Assembly: GCA_947464515.1 (NCBI GenBank)
Contig: CANHXF010000024.1
Coordinates: 1 to 12,731 of the forward strand
DNA: 12,731 nucleotides
Direction: 5' to 3'
Origin: Flavobacteriales bacterium
Lineage (GTDB): Bacteria; Bacteroidota; Bacteroidia; NS11-12g; UBA955
Positions 7,638 through 12,731 of the stretch are shown here, one piece after another. A program made the translations under genes and the position numbers. A model generated the notes under the pieces. It saw only the letters and a program-made list of their open reading frames with translations, was not told the origin of the DNA and did not search any database. Positions within the stretch are counted from its first letter, which is position 1. Each line of letters opens with the position of its first letter.

Positions 7638-7658
7638 TAGTAAATGCCTCCCACACAA
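7627..7658 (-). promoter_or_regulatory. Putative nrdJ promoter
   Basis: On the minus strand, TAGATTTG (7634 down to 7627) matches TAnnTTTG exactly. A TTG upstream (7658 down to 7656) is separated from it by 21 nt, within the range reported for Flavobacterium promoters. The predicted leader before the ATG at 7570 is about 50 nt, AT-rich and without a recognisable riboswitch. Confidence 0.5.
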
Positions 7659-7707
7659 TCATGTTTTCCACACAAAACGCTCAAACCCTTGATAAATTTG
7701 GCTTTAG

Positions 7708-7722
7708 CATGTTGAAAACATG
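7708..7722. repeat. Perfect inverted repeat CATGTT-GAA-AACATG
   Basis: Six-bp arms (7708-7713 and 7717-7722) flank a 3-nt spacer. It lies about 75-90 bp upstream of the nrdJ -7 element. It shares GAAAACATG, inverted, with 7660-7668. The size and spacing suit a dimeric DNA-binding protein. Confidence 0.4.
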
Positions 7723-7773
7723 TGAACCCAACAACGACGGGGCTTCGCGTGTATCAACCTGTCTATCAATTAG

Positions 7774-7788
7774 TTATGTATGACATAA
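7774..7788. repeat. Perfect inverted repeat TTATGT-ATG-ACATAA
   Basis: Six-bp arms (7774-7779 and 7783-7788) flank a 3-nt spacer, the same 6-3-6 geometry as the dyad at 7708-7722 but with a different sequence. It lies about 90-100 bp upstream of the GGGPS start, so it could serve either divergent gene. Function unknown. Confidence 0.35.
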
Positions 7789-7863
7789 AAAGTAGACATT
7801 TCACAAAAAAACAAAAAAAACACGCCCATACCTCACAATCCCCCAAGTCCCAGGGAAATTCAC

Positions 7864-7871
7864 TTACTTTG
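7864..7871 (+). promoter_or_regulatory. Possible -7 element (TTACTTTG) right before the GGGPS start
   Basis: TTACTTTG departs from TAnnTTTG at one position and ends 4 nt before the ATG at 7876. If used, transcription would begin at or next to the start codon, giving a leaderless or nearly leaderless mRNA. No TTTG is found about 19 nt upstream, so confidence is low. Confidence 0.3.
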
Positions 7872-7875
7872 TACA

Positions 7876-8637
7876 ATGGGTTTGGTATTAGAACTACTTA
7901 AAAATCGACGTGCCCAACACAAGAAAAGTGTGGCATTGTTATGCGACCCAGACATCCCCTCTCATCAAATTATTGATCAAGTACAAAAAGCACTTTCCTT
8001 TGGAATTGATTTGTTTTTGGTTGGAGGAAGCCACCTGTCAATTGGTAATACCGCTGAATGTGTCAAGCTAATTAAATCGTTGGGCGCCCCAAATATTATC
8101 CTTTTCCCAGGAAACGAAGTGCAAGTGGTTAAAGAGGCCGATGCAATCCTTTTCATGAGCTTAATCTCTGGTAGAAATCCTGATTTCCTAATTTCAAAGC
8201 AAGTCGCAGCCGCCCCCTATGTAAAATCGAGCAACCTAGAAGCCATTCCAACCGGCTATATGCTCGTAGAAAGTGGCAAACTCACATCAGCACTATACAT
8301 CAGCAATACACTTCCATTACCCAATAACAAACCCGATATCGCAGCAGCAACTGCAATGGCCGGAGAATTACTCGGTATGCAATTGTTTTACCTCGATGCC
8401 GGAAGCGGTGCCGAATACCCCATTCCTCAATCCATAATTCACGCCGTCAAAAGCAGCACAAACGGACTCGTATTTGTCGGTGGGGGGATCAGAACCCCTC
8501 TCTCAGCAGCCTCTGCTTGGGAATGCGGAGCCGATGTTGTTGTCGTCGGTAATGGTATCTTCGAAGACGACTCACTCATGGCAGACCTAACCATCGCATT
8601 GAGAAAAATCAACCAACGCACCTCAGTTTCTTCATAA
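7876..8637 (+). CDS. Geranylgeranylglyceryl-phosphate synthase family protein (GGGPS/PcrB-like)
   Basis: This family joins a prenyl diphosphate to sn-glycerol 1-phosphate through an ether bond, the first committed step of archaeal-type lipids. Bacterial members also occur in Bacteroidota and, as PcrB (heptaprenyl), in Firmicutes. The 253-residue protein has the TIM-barrel motifs in order: CDPD (23-26), FLVGGS (47-52), FPGN (77-80), SLISGRNPDFLI (95-106), YLDAGSGAE (172-180), VGGGIRTP (201-208) and ADVVVVGNGI (219-228). Together these form the glycerol-phosphate and metal-binding end of the barrel. The enzyme is cytoplasmic or membrane-surface. Prenyl chain length cannot be read from the sequence. 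It is followed after 2 nt by a two-helix membrane protein, suggesting an operon. A polyprenyl diphosphate synthase lies 1.5 kb downstream but in a separate transcription unit. Confidence 0.9.
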   Translation: MGLVLELLKNRRAQHKKSVALLCDPDIPSHQIIDQVQKALSFGIDLFLVGGSHLSIGNTAECVKLIKSLGAPNIILFPGNEVQVVKEADAILFMSLISGRNPDFLISKQVAAAPYVKSSNLEAIPTGYMLVESGKLTSALYISNTLPLPNNKPDIAAATAMAGELLGMQLFYLDAGSGAEYPIPQSIIHAVKSSTNGLVFVGGGIRTPLSAASAWECGADVVVVGNGIFEDDSLMADLTIALRKINQRTSVSS

Positions 8638-8639
8638 AA

Positions 8640-9218
8640 ATGTTTATTTATCCGTTTAAAATTGTTTACCTGCAAAGCGGTCTAACAAGGCAAACACTGC
8701 ACGACCAGCTGTTAAAACATACGTTTTTATCTGATCATGGTTATCGTAAACCAGACGCAAACCCGAGGGCTTTCTTTGGTGAACTATCCGACCAAGATTT
8801 CACCCTAGAAACCATCGAAAAAGGAGAGCGTTTGGTGAATTTTGTTACCGGCGATTTTAGGGGTTCTGAAAATGAAATGTATATGCGAATTCAATTGGGC
8901 GCTTGGCAACATCAAAGAATCTTTTTACTCTACGCCATCGCTACATTGGCTTGTTTTGTCGGATTTTTTGTCGCCATTGCCAATCAAGTTCATATCCCAG
9001 CCCAATCTGAAATGTCGGATATCATTCATGGAATTCTCACAGCACTAAAACCCTCTTTGGCTTATGTGTTTTTGATCTGCGGAATATCGCTAATCGTCGC
9101 TCTGTATGTCAAAGCAACGCAATTCAAAAAACGATACGCAACCAGCATGGCATTCTTTTCTGAGTTGTGGCAAGCCACAGTAATAGAGAGAAAAAGTGTT
9201 CCCCTACTATTTCAGTAA
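8640..9218 (+). CDS. Unrecognised small membrane protein with two predicted helices
   Basis: I do not recognise this 192-residue protein. The N-terminal ~90 residues are soluble and mildly charged, containing FFGELSDQDFTLETIEKGE (45-63) and FRGSENEMYMRIQLGAWQHQR (73-93). Two hydrophobic helices follow, at about 94-116 (FLLYAIATLACFVGFFVAIA) and 139-157 (LAYVFLICGISLIVALYV), with a ~20-residue loop between them. A basic segment comes after the second helix (KATQFKKRY), so both termini are probably cytoplasmic. There is no signal peptide and no obvious catalytic motif. The ATG at 8640 begins 2 nt after the GGGPS stop, so co-transcription is very likely and a membrane or lipid role is conceivable, though unproven. 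Its 3' end converges on the lipoprotein gene 6 nt away. Confidence 0.75.
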   Translation: MFIYPFKIVYLQSGLTRQTLHDQLLKHTFLSDHGYRKPDANPRAFFGELSDQDFTLETIEKGERLVNFVTGDFRGSENEMYMRIQLGAWQHQRIFLLYAIATLACFVGFFVAIANQVHIPAQSEMSDIIHGILTALKPSLAYVFLICGISLIVALYVKATQFKKRYATSMAFFSELWQATVIERKSVPLLFQ

Positions 9219-9234
9219 GAGATTTTACTTTTTG
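9214..9234 (+). terminator. Weak hairpin plus T-run at the convergent gene ends
   Basis: AGTAA (9214-9218) pairs with TTACT (9225-9229) across a 6-nt loop, followed by a short T-run (9230-9233). The stem is only 5 bp and AT-rich, and it overlaps the stop codons of both convergent genes. It might end the GGGPS transcript, but it is marginal. Confidence 0.25.
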
Positions 9235-10112
9235 AACTGTAGGTCTTGATAGAACGAGGCATCCACCGTTTCAACAAATAATTTTAAGAAATCAGCTTCC
9301 CAACTTTTTATTGGCGTTTCTAAAATGCTACCCATAAAAACCCAGCTATCGTCTACTTGGTCAACTAGCACCTCTGCAGTATTCCTCGATACGAATTTCT
9401 GAGAAAATACGACCTCGGGAACCCGACCCGCTTTCTCCTGTTTCAAATTGATTCCCCCGGTACTGCCATCCATAATATTAGATAAACCCCCATGTAAAAC
9501 ATATTTATGGGCCTTGTCAGACTCTATAAATTTCTTATCGCGATCTACGCGCAAATAATCCAAAATCAAACGGACACTGCTCACTTCCAATTCGGTTTTT
9601 GAAATTACCACATTGCCTTCTGATGTCAACATCAACTGATCCAATACCTTACACAAACGAGGCAATCCCATCCTAGTATCCGAACACCAATTTCCTCCAA
9701 TCATCAGCATTCGAAAAGTTGGCAAAGTAATTAGACCGCTGCCCGCATTCAATACCTTCGACCGCAGCACACTATCCAATTGTTTTAATAAAGCCTCACT
9801 CGGCGAATACATCATATACTCTGTTTCAAAATCGTCCCAAAACAGTTGCGCATCTGCCCGCATTGCTGAATCATCCACCATCGAACCTGAACTTGCTGAA
9901 TAATCACCCGTAGCTTTGGCCATAGCCATCAACTCACCCCTCATAAAATGCAAAGTGGGATGCAACTTCCATAACTCATTCGACACATTGTCTACGATTT
10001 CCACCTGTATTCCTTTGTTTACCGTCATCTCAGTATTTGCTTTTTTATGTTTCATTACCCCACATGAGGCCAGTCCAATGAAAAAACATCCCAAAACCCA
10101 TTTCCAGATCAT
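9225..10112 (-). CDS. Thioredoxin-fold lipoprotein with a single-Cys WCSDT motif
   Basis: This 295-residue protein begins with a lipoprotein signal peptide: MIWKWVLG, a hydrophobic stretch and the lipobox LASC, with lipidated Cys17. No acidic residues follow the Cys as in known Bacteroidota surface-export signals, so a periplasm-facing location is more likely. The mature part has thioredoxin-like landmarks: GNWCSDTRMGLPRLCKVLDQ (140-159), VDRDKK (189-194) and VPEVVF (231-236), the last fitting the strand with the cis-proline. The usual CXXC is replaced by C-S-D-T, leaving one active-site Cys (143) and a second Cys at 154. It may be a monothiol reductase, isomerase or non-redox thioredoxin-fold protein. 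It is convergent with the two-helix protein gene and divergent from the prenyl synthase gene. Fold assignment is moderately sure; function is unknown. Confidence 0.78.
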   Translation of the reverse strand: MIWKWVLGCFFIGLASCGVMKHKKANTEMTVNKGIQVEIVDNVSNELWKLHPTLHFMRGELMAMAKATGDYSASSGSMVDDSAMRADAQLFWDDFETEYMMYSPSEALLKQLDSVLRSKVLNAGSGLITLPTFRMLMIGGNWCSDTRMGLPRLCKVLDQLMLTSEGNVVISKTELEVSSVRLILDYLRVDRDKKFIESDKAHKYVLHGGLSNIMDGSTGGINLKQEKAGRVPEVVFSQKFVSRNTAEVLVDQVDDSWVFMGSILETPIKSWEADFLKLFVETVDASFYQDLQFKK

Positions 10113-10117
10113 AACAG

Positions 10118-10149
10118 CAAATTACTGCCAAATATTCAATACACCCAAA
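10118..10149 (-). promoter_or_regulatory. Possible promoter of the thioredoxin-fold lipoprotein
   Basis: On the minus strand a TTTG (10149 down to 10146) is followed 20 nt later by GTAATTTG (10125 down to 10118), one mismatch from TAnnTTTG. The ATG starts 5 nt downstream, so the mRNA would be almost leaderless. An alternative element, AATATTTG, lies at 10136 down to 10129. Confidence 0.35.
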
Positions 10150-10157
10150 GAAAATAT

Positions 10158-10165
10158 TACCTTCG
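10158..10165 (+). promoter_or_regulatory. Possible -7 element (TACCTTCG) of the prenyl synthase operon
   Basis: TACCTTCG matches TAnnTTTG at all but one position and ends 10 nt before the ATG at 10176. The leader would be about 5-7 nt. The -33 position has TTCA, not TTTG. It lies in the 63-bp divergent spacer, where the lipoprotein promoter would also sit. Confidence 0.35.
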
Positions 10166-10175
10166 CAACACCGTC

Positions 10176-11153
10176 ATGAGTGTATCGTTAGAGGCGATTA
10201 AAAAACCCATCGAAAAGGAGCTAAACGCATTCGAAATCATGTTCAAACAGAGCATGAAAACACGCGTGCCCTTATTAGACATCGTTCTCAACTATATCCT
10301 TAAGCGAAAAGGCAAGCAAATTCGTCCTTTGTTCGTAATGTATACCGCCAAATTATTCGGCGATATCAATATCAGAACCTACCGCGGAGCCTCTTTGGTA
10401 GAACTCCTACACACTGCCACCTTGGTACACGACGATGTAGTAGATGAAAGCTATTTACGACGTGGATTCTTTAGTATTAACGCCCTTTGGAAAAACAAAG
10501 TCGCTGTGTTAGTTGGCGATTACCTCCTCTCCCGAGGGTTGCTTCTGGCCGTTGAACACCGCGATTTCGATATGCTTGAAGTACTCTCTAACGCCGTGAA
10601 AGACATGAGCGAAGGGGAATTGTTGCAGCTGGAACGCGCGCGCTTCATGAATGCAACCGAGGAAGTTTACTTTCAAATTATCAAACAAAAAACAGCATCG
10701 CTCATCGCAGCCTGCTGTGAAATTGGTGCCGCATCAACCACGCCCGACAATGAAATTCAAAAGAAGATGAGACAGTTTGGTGAACAAATTGGCCTTGCCT
10801 TCCAAATTCGGGACGACCTTTTTGATTTTGGCGATAACAAATCAGGAAAACCCGCTGGCGTTGATATTAAAGAACGGAAATTAACCCTCCCAATCATCCA
10901 TGCTTTTTCAAAAGCCACGCCGTCTGATGTGAGAAAAATCAAAAAATTGATTCGATCCAATACCAACGAGAAACAAAAGTTGACGGACGTGATAGAATTC
11001 ATAACAATCCATGGTGGTATGTCATACGCCAAAATCAAAATGAATGAGTTCCGCGACCGCGCATTCGAAATACTTGAATCTATCCCTGCCAACAAAGAAG
11101 ACAAACAATCATTGCAGAATTTAGTGAATTTTGTCATTGATAGAAATGTGTAA
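10176..11153 (+). CDS. trans-Polyprenyl diphosphate synthase (probably long-chain)
   Basis: This enzyme elongates allylic diphosphates with isopentenyl diphosphate, typically to the octaprenyl-type chains of menaquinone. The 325-residue, all-helical protein has every family motif: GKQIRP (46-51), the first Asp-rich motif DDVVD (86-90) followed by Arg95-Arg96, GDYLLSRG (114-121), and KTAS (172-175). The second Asp-rich motif DDLFD (213-217) is followed by GKPAGVD (224-230) and KERKLTLP (232-239). The residue five before the first Asp-rich motif is Ala81, and residue 82 is Thr. Bulky aromatic residues there limit chain length in FPP and GGPP synthases, so a long product is inferred. The ATG at 10176 is supported by the N-terminal match and a promoter-like element just upstream. 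The biotin carrier gene follows after 3 nt, so the two are probably co-transcribed. Confidence 0.94.
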   Translation: MSVSLEAIKKPIEKELNAFEIMFKQSMKTRVPLLDIVLNYILKRKGKQIRPLFVMYTAKLFGDINIRTYRGASLVELLHTATLVHDDVVDESYLRRGFFSINALWKNKVAVLVGDYLLSRGLLLAVEHRDFDMLEVLSNAVKDMSEGELLQLERARFMNATEEVYFQIIKQKTASLIAACCEIGAASTTPDNEIQKKMRQFGEQIGLAFQIRDDLFDFGDNKSGKPAGVDIKERKLTLPIIHAFSKATPSDVRKIKKLIRSNTNEKQKLTDVIEFITIHGGMSYAKIKMNEFRDRAFEILESIPANKEDKQSLQNLVNFVIDRNV

Positions 11154-11156
11154 ATC

Positions 11157-11648
11157 ATGAAAGTCGACATTCAAAACAGCAAAATCGAATTGGTAAAAGT
11201 TGATAACCAATGGGTAGCCCAGACAAACCCAAATGTGTCGTTCATACCCCAGTCCGAAAATACCCTTCTCATCCAAACGAAAAATCAAACCATTCAGGTG
11301 CGATGCGTTGGAATCGATAAAACGAATAAAACGGTCACATTACTGTATAACAACCAAAAATATAGCGCCAAAATTACCGAGCCAATGGACGAACTTCTTA
11401 AATCTATGGGCCTAGAAAATGCATTGGTTCAAAAGATTTCTGAAGTCAAAGCGCCTATGCCAGGTTTGGTTCTCGATGTTTTGGTTTCTCCTGGCGATAC
11501 AGTTGAGGTAGGTCAAAAAATCCTTGTTCTTGAAGCAATGAAAATGGAAAATGCCATCAAATCACCCACCGCGGGTGTCGTTGCCTCAATCAATGTTTCC
11601 AAGGGACAAGCCGTAGACAAAAACTACATTCTGATTCGATTCGAGTAA
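11157..11648 (+). CDS. Biotin carboxyl carrier protein (acyl-CoA carboxylase subunit)
   Basis: This 163-residue cytoplasmic protein carries the biotin that shuttles carboxyl groups in an acetyl-CoA, propionyl-CoA or similar carboxylase. The C-terminal biotinyl domain (about 96-163) begins with KAPMPGLVLDVLVSPGD (98-114) and contains EAMKMEN (126-132), with Lys129 as the biotinylated residue. The N-terminal ~90 residues form a less conserved extension, ending in DELLKSMGLENA, as in free-standing carrier subunits of Bacteroidota. Those usually accompany biotin carboxylase and carboxyltransferase genes, but none is visible in this window. Instead it follows the polyprenyl synthase by 3 nt and precedes a glycosyltransferase gene by 96 nt. 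Which carboxylase it serves is unknown. A decarboxylase-pump carrier is less likely because no membrane-subunit gene is visible. Confidence 0.9.
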   Translation: MKVDIQNSKIELVKVDNQWVAQTNPNVSFIPQSENTLLIQTKNQTIQVRCVGIDKTNKTVTLLYNNQKYSAKITEPMDELLKSMGLENALVQKISEVKAPMPGLVLDVLVSPGDTVEVGQKILVLEAMKMENAIKSPTAGVVASINVSKGQAVDKNYILIRFE

Positions 11649-11675
11649 GATCCATCGCAAAAAATCGCCTTTTCA

Positions 11676-11706
11676 TTTGGGAAATAGGGATTGACCCCTA
11701 ATTTCA
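11676..11706 (+). promoter_or_regulatory. Tentative promoter before the glycosyltransferase gene
   Basis: TTTG (11676-11679) is followed, after exactly 19 nt, by TAATTTCA (11699-11706), which has two mismatches to TAnnTTTG. The spacer carries a small dyad, TAGGG-N6-CCCTA (11685-11700). The leader to the ATG at 11745 would be about 35 nt. Readthrough from the upstream operon is equally possible. Confidence 0.25.
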
Positions 11707-11744
11707 CCGCTGATAATTCTTGCTCAGCCAAGGGCATTACAATC

Positions 11745-12731
11745 ATGAAAAACTCACTTTCCATCGGTAAACTCAACGTTCCATGGATTTTCCTATTGGT
11801 TGGAATTTATCTAATCGCGGGACTCGTCAATTTAGATCGCCTGCCAATTGCATGGAATGATGAAATTCAAAACCTCGATCCAGCCTTGGTTTGGCACCAC
11901 ACCGGAAAATATTGCTCACCACTTTGGCCGAATCCCGGTGCCGAATCTAAGTTTCTCAGCTATCCCCCTCTTTTGGAAGCATGGCACTGCCTCTGGCTCT
12001 ATTTTGGTCAGTCCGTATGGATCGTTCGATTACCTTTCTTGATTTTCCACCTTCTTACCGCCCTACTTCTTTATAGATTGGTATATCAACTGCTCTCTGC
12101 CCCCGCATCAACGTCGTATTTATTCATAATTGCCTCAAATCGAAAACAGCACGAACCTTATTCGATAAAAATCATTGAGCAACTGGCATTATTGATCACT
12201 GCGTTGTTTCTATTCGATAAATCCACCGGAGAGATTGCCAGGAGCCTTCGCGTGGAAACGCCCATCATGCTTCTGTTGGCATTGTTATTATCTACGGCGC
12301 CAAAATTAATCCATCAATGTAAATTCTATGTCCCGCCATTTCTGGGATTATGCCTAGGCAGCCTCGCAATCGCACATCTTTATACCTGGCCTCTAGTATT
12401 CATTGCAGCGGCGTTGATTGTCAATCATTTTATTCATTACCAAAAACAATCATCCTTTACCCATGGATCGACATTCCTATTGGGATTAATCGCCCCAATT
12501 ACGATATTTTGGCTTCTCGTAAAGCCCGAATGGCACGATTTAACCGCCCAACTATTTATGCAGGCCGAAGACCACAGTGGCTCTTCCGTTGGATCTAATC
12601 TGTATGGATTTTTCATTGGCCGTTTCATCCCATATTATATCGAACAACCCTATACTTTACTGCTACATCTATTGTATTGGTTTGCCGCATTGCGTTTGCT
12701 CATTTTATTCTATGACCCTAGACCCAACCTC
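11745..12731 (+). CDS. GT39/ArnT-like membrane glycosyltransferase (GT-C fold), 3' end outside window
   Basis: The frame from ATG 11745 is open to the window edge, giving 329 residues without a stop. The protein is polytopic: a first helix (about 13-30) is followed by an extracytoplasmic loop with AWNDE (36-40), where Asp39-Glu40 fit the catalytic acidic pair of PMT/ArnT-type enzymes. Then come SYPPLLEAWHCLWLYFGQS (72-90) and VRLPFLIFHLLTALLLYRLV (94-113), typical of the family, and RSLRVETPIMLLLALLL (166-182), another family hallmark. More helices lie at about 197-230, 241-259 and 303-322. Such enzymes move a sugar from a polyprenyl-phosphate donor to lipid A, protein or glycan on the periplasmic side. 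The acceptor cannot be told. It starts 96 nt after the biotin carrier gene. Family members usually run to 450-600 residues, so a large C-terminal part is missing. Confidence 0.85.
   Translation, partial: MKNSLSIGKLNVPWIFLLVGIYLIAGLVNLDRLPIAWNDEIQNLDPALVWHHTGKYCSPLWPNPGAESKFLSYPPLLEAWHCLWLYFGQSVWIVRLPFLIFHLLTALLLYRLVYQLLSAPASTSYLFIIASNRKQHEPYSIKIIEQLALLITALFLFDKSTGEIARSLRVETPIMLLLALLLSTAPKLIHQCKFYVPPFLGLCLGSLAIAHLYTWPLVFIAAALIVNHFIHYQKQSSFTHGSTFLLGLIAPITIFWLLVKPEWHDLTAQLFMQAEDHSGSSVGSNLYGFFIGRFIPYYIEQPYTLLLHLLYWFAALRLLILFYDPRPNL

Larger units (their letters stand above)
7571..7875. other. Divergent intergenic region between nrdJ and the GGGPS gene, rich in small dyads
   Basis: This 305-bp stretch holds no convincing ORF. 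It contains the nrdJ promoter, three perfect inverted repeats (7621-7637, 7708-7722, 7774-7788) and a widely spaced inverted pair, CATGTTTTC (7660-7668) with GAAAACATG (7714-7722). It also contains TATCAA at 7752-7757 and 7764-7769 with its reverse complement TTGATA at 7689-7694, and an A-rich run (about 7804-7820). A TTTTCCACA at 7664-7672 fits a relaxed DnaA-box pattern (TTWTNCACA). No cobalamin-riboswitch B12 box was found on the nrdJ side. The density of dyads suggests regulator binding, probably for nrdJ, but no factor is identifiable. Confidence 0.55.

Noticed and set aside
7571..7740. Cobalamin riboswitch upstream of the B12-dependent reductase
   Set aside because: The minus-strand leader was read for the B12 box and conserved core; neither was seen, and the predicted transcript leader of about 50 nt is too short for one.
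10757..11170. A 137-codon minus-strand frame across the prenyl synthase 3' end
   Set aside because: Antisense to conserved motifs of the synthase, including the second Asp-rich motif; no coding signs of its own.

Overview
The window looks like Bacteroidota chromosome. The supporting signs are a bacterial ProS of the ~490-residue archaeal/eukaryotic-like type, promoter elements of the TTTG-N19-TAnnTTTG kind, start codons without clear Shine-Dalgarno sequences, a bacterial geranylgeranylglyceryl-phosphate synthase (GGGPS) family enzyme, and a free-standing biotin carboxyl carrier protein of the kind common in this phylum. The genus cannot be read from the sequence. There are no rRNA or tRNA genes, insertion sequences, phage genes or CRISPR arrays. 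Most of the window is housekeeping and envelope metabolism.

Layout. (1) 1-1466, plus strand: the 3' end of kdsD (arabinose-5-phosphate isomerase, CBS domains) overlaps manC (mannose-1-phosphate guanylyltransferase) by ATGA. This is a sugar-nucleotide operon feeding Kdo and mannose-containing surface glycans. (2) 1467-1601: a well-formed promoter, a perfect inverted repeat at the expected transcription start and a terminator-like hairpin, all ahead of a DMT/EamA transporter (1602-2579). This leader could be an attenuator or a small RNA. (3) 2620-4098, minus strand: proS. (4) 4162-4192: a very strong intrinsic terminator serving the minus-strand nrdJ (4247-7570), a 1107-residue class II (adenosylcobalamin-dependent) ribonucleotide reductase. 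(5) 7571-7875: a 305-bp divergent intergenic region with several inverted repeats, the nrdJ promoter and a DnaA-box-like site. (6) 7876-9218, plus strand: a GGGPS-family enzyme, then 2 nt later an unrecognised two-helix membrane protein. (7) 9225-10112, minus strand: a thioredoxin-fold lipoprotein, convergent with (6) and divergent from (8). (8) 10176-11648, plus strand: a trans-polyprenyl diphosphate synthase and, 3 nt later, a biotin carboxyl carrier protein. (9) 11745 to the right edge, plus strand: the first 329 codons of a GT39/ArnT-like membrane glycosyltransferase, still open at the window end.

How the genes fit together. Envelope and lipid functions recur: Kdo and GDP-mannose supply, a prenyl-glycerol-phosphate synthase, a polyprenyl diphosphate synthase and a polyprenyl-phosphate-sugar-dependent type of glycosyltransferase. 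The most interesting possibility is that the GGGPS homologue and the small membrane protein after it contribute to prenyl-ether lipids in a bacterium. No other step of such a pathway is visible here. No clearly novel multi-gene system such as a defence island or secretion cassette was seen. The best candidates for new biology are the transporter leader, the GGGPS/two-helix pair, the redox-altered lipoprotein and the compact promoters close to start codons.
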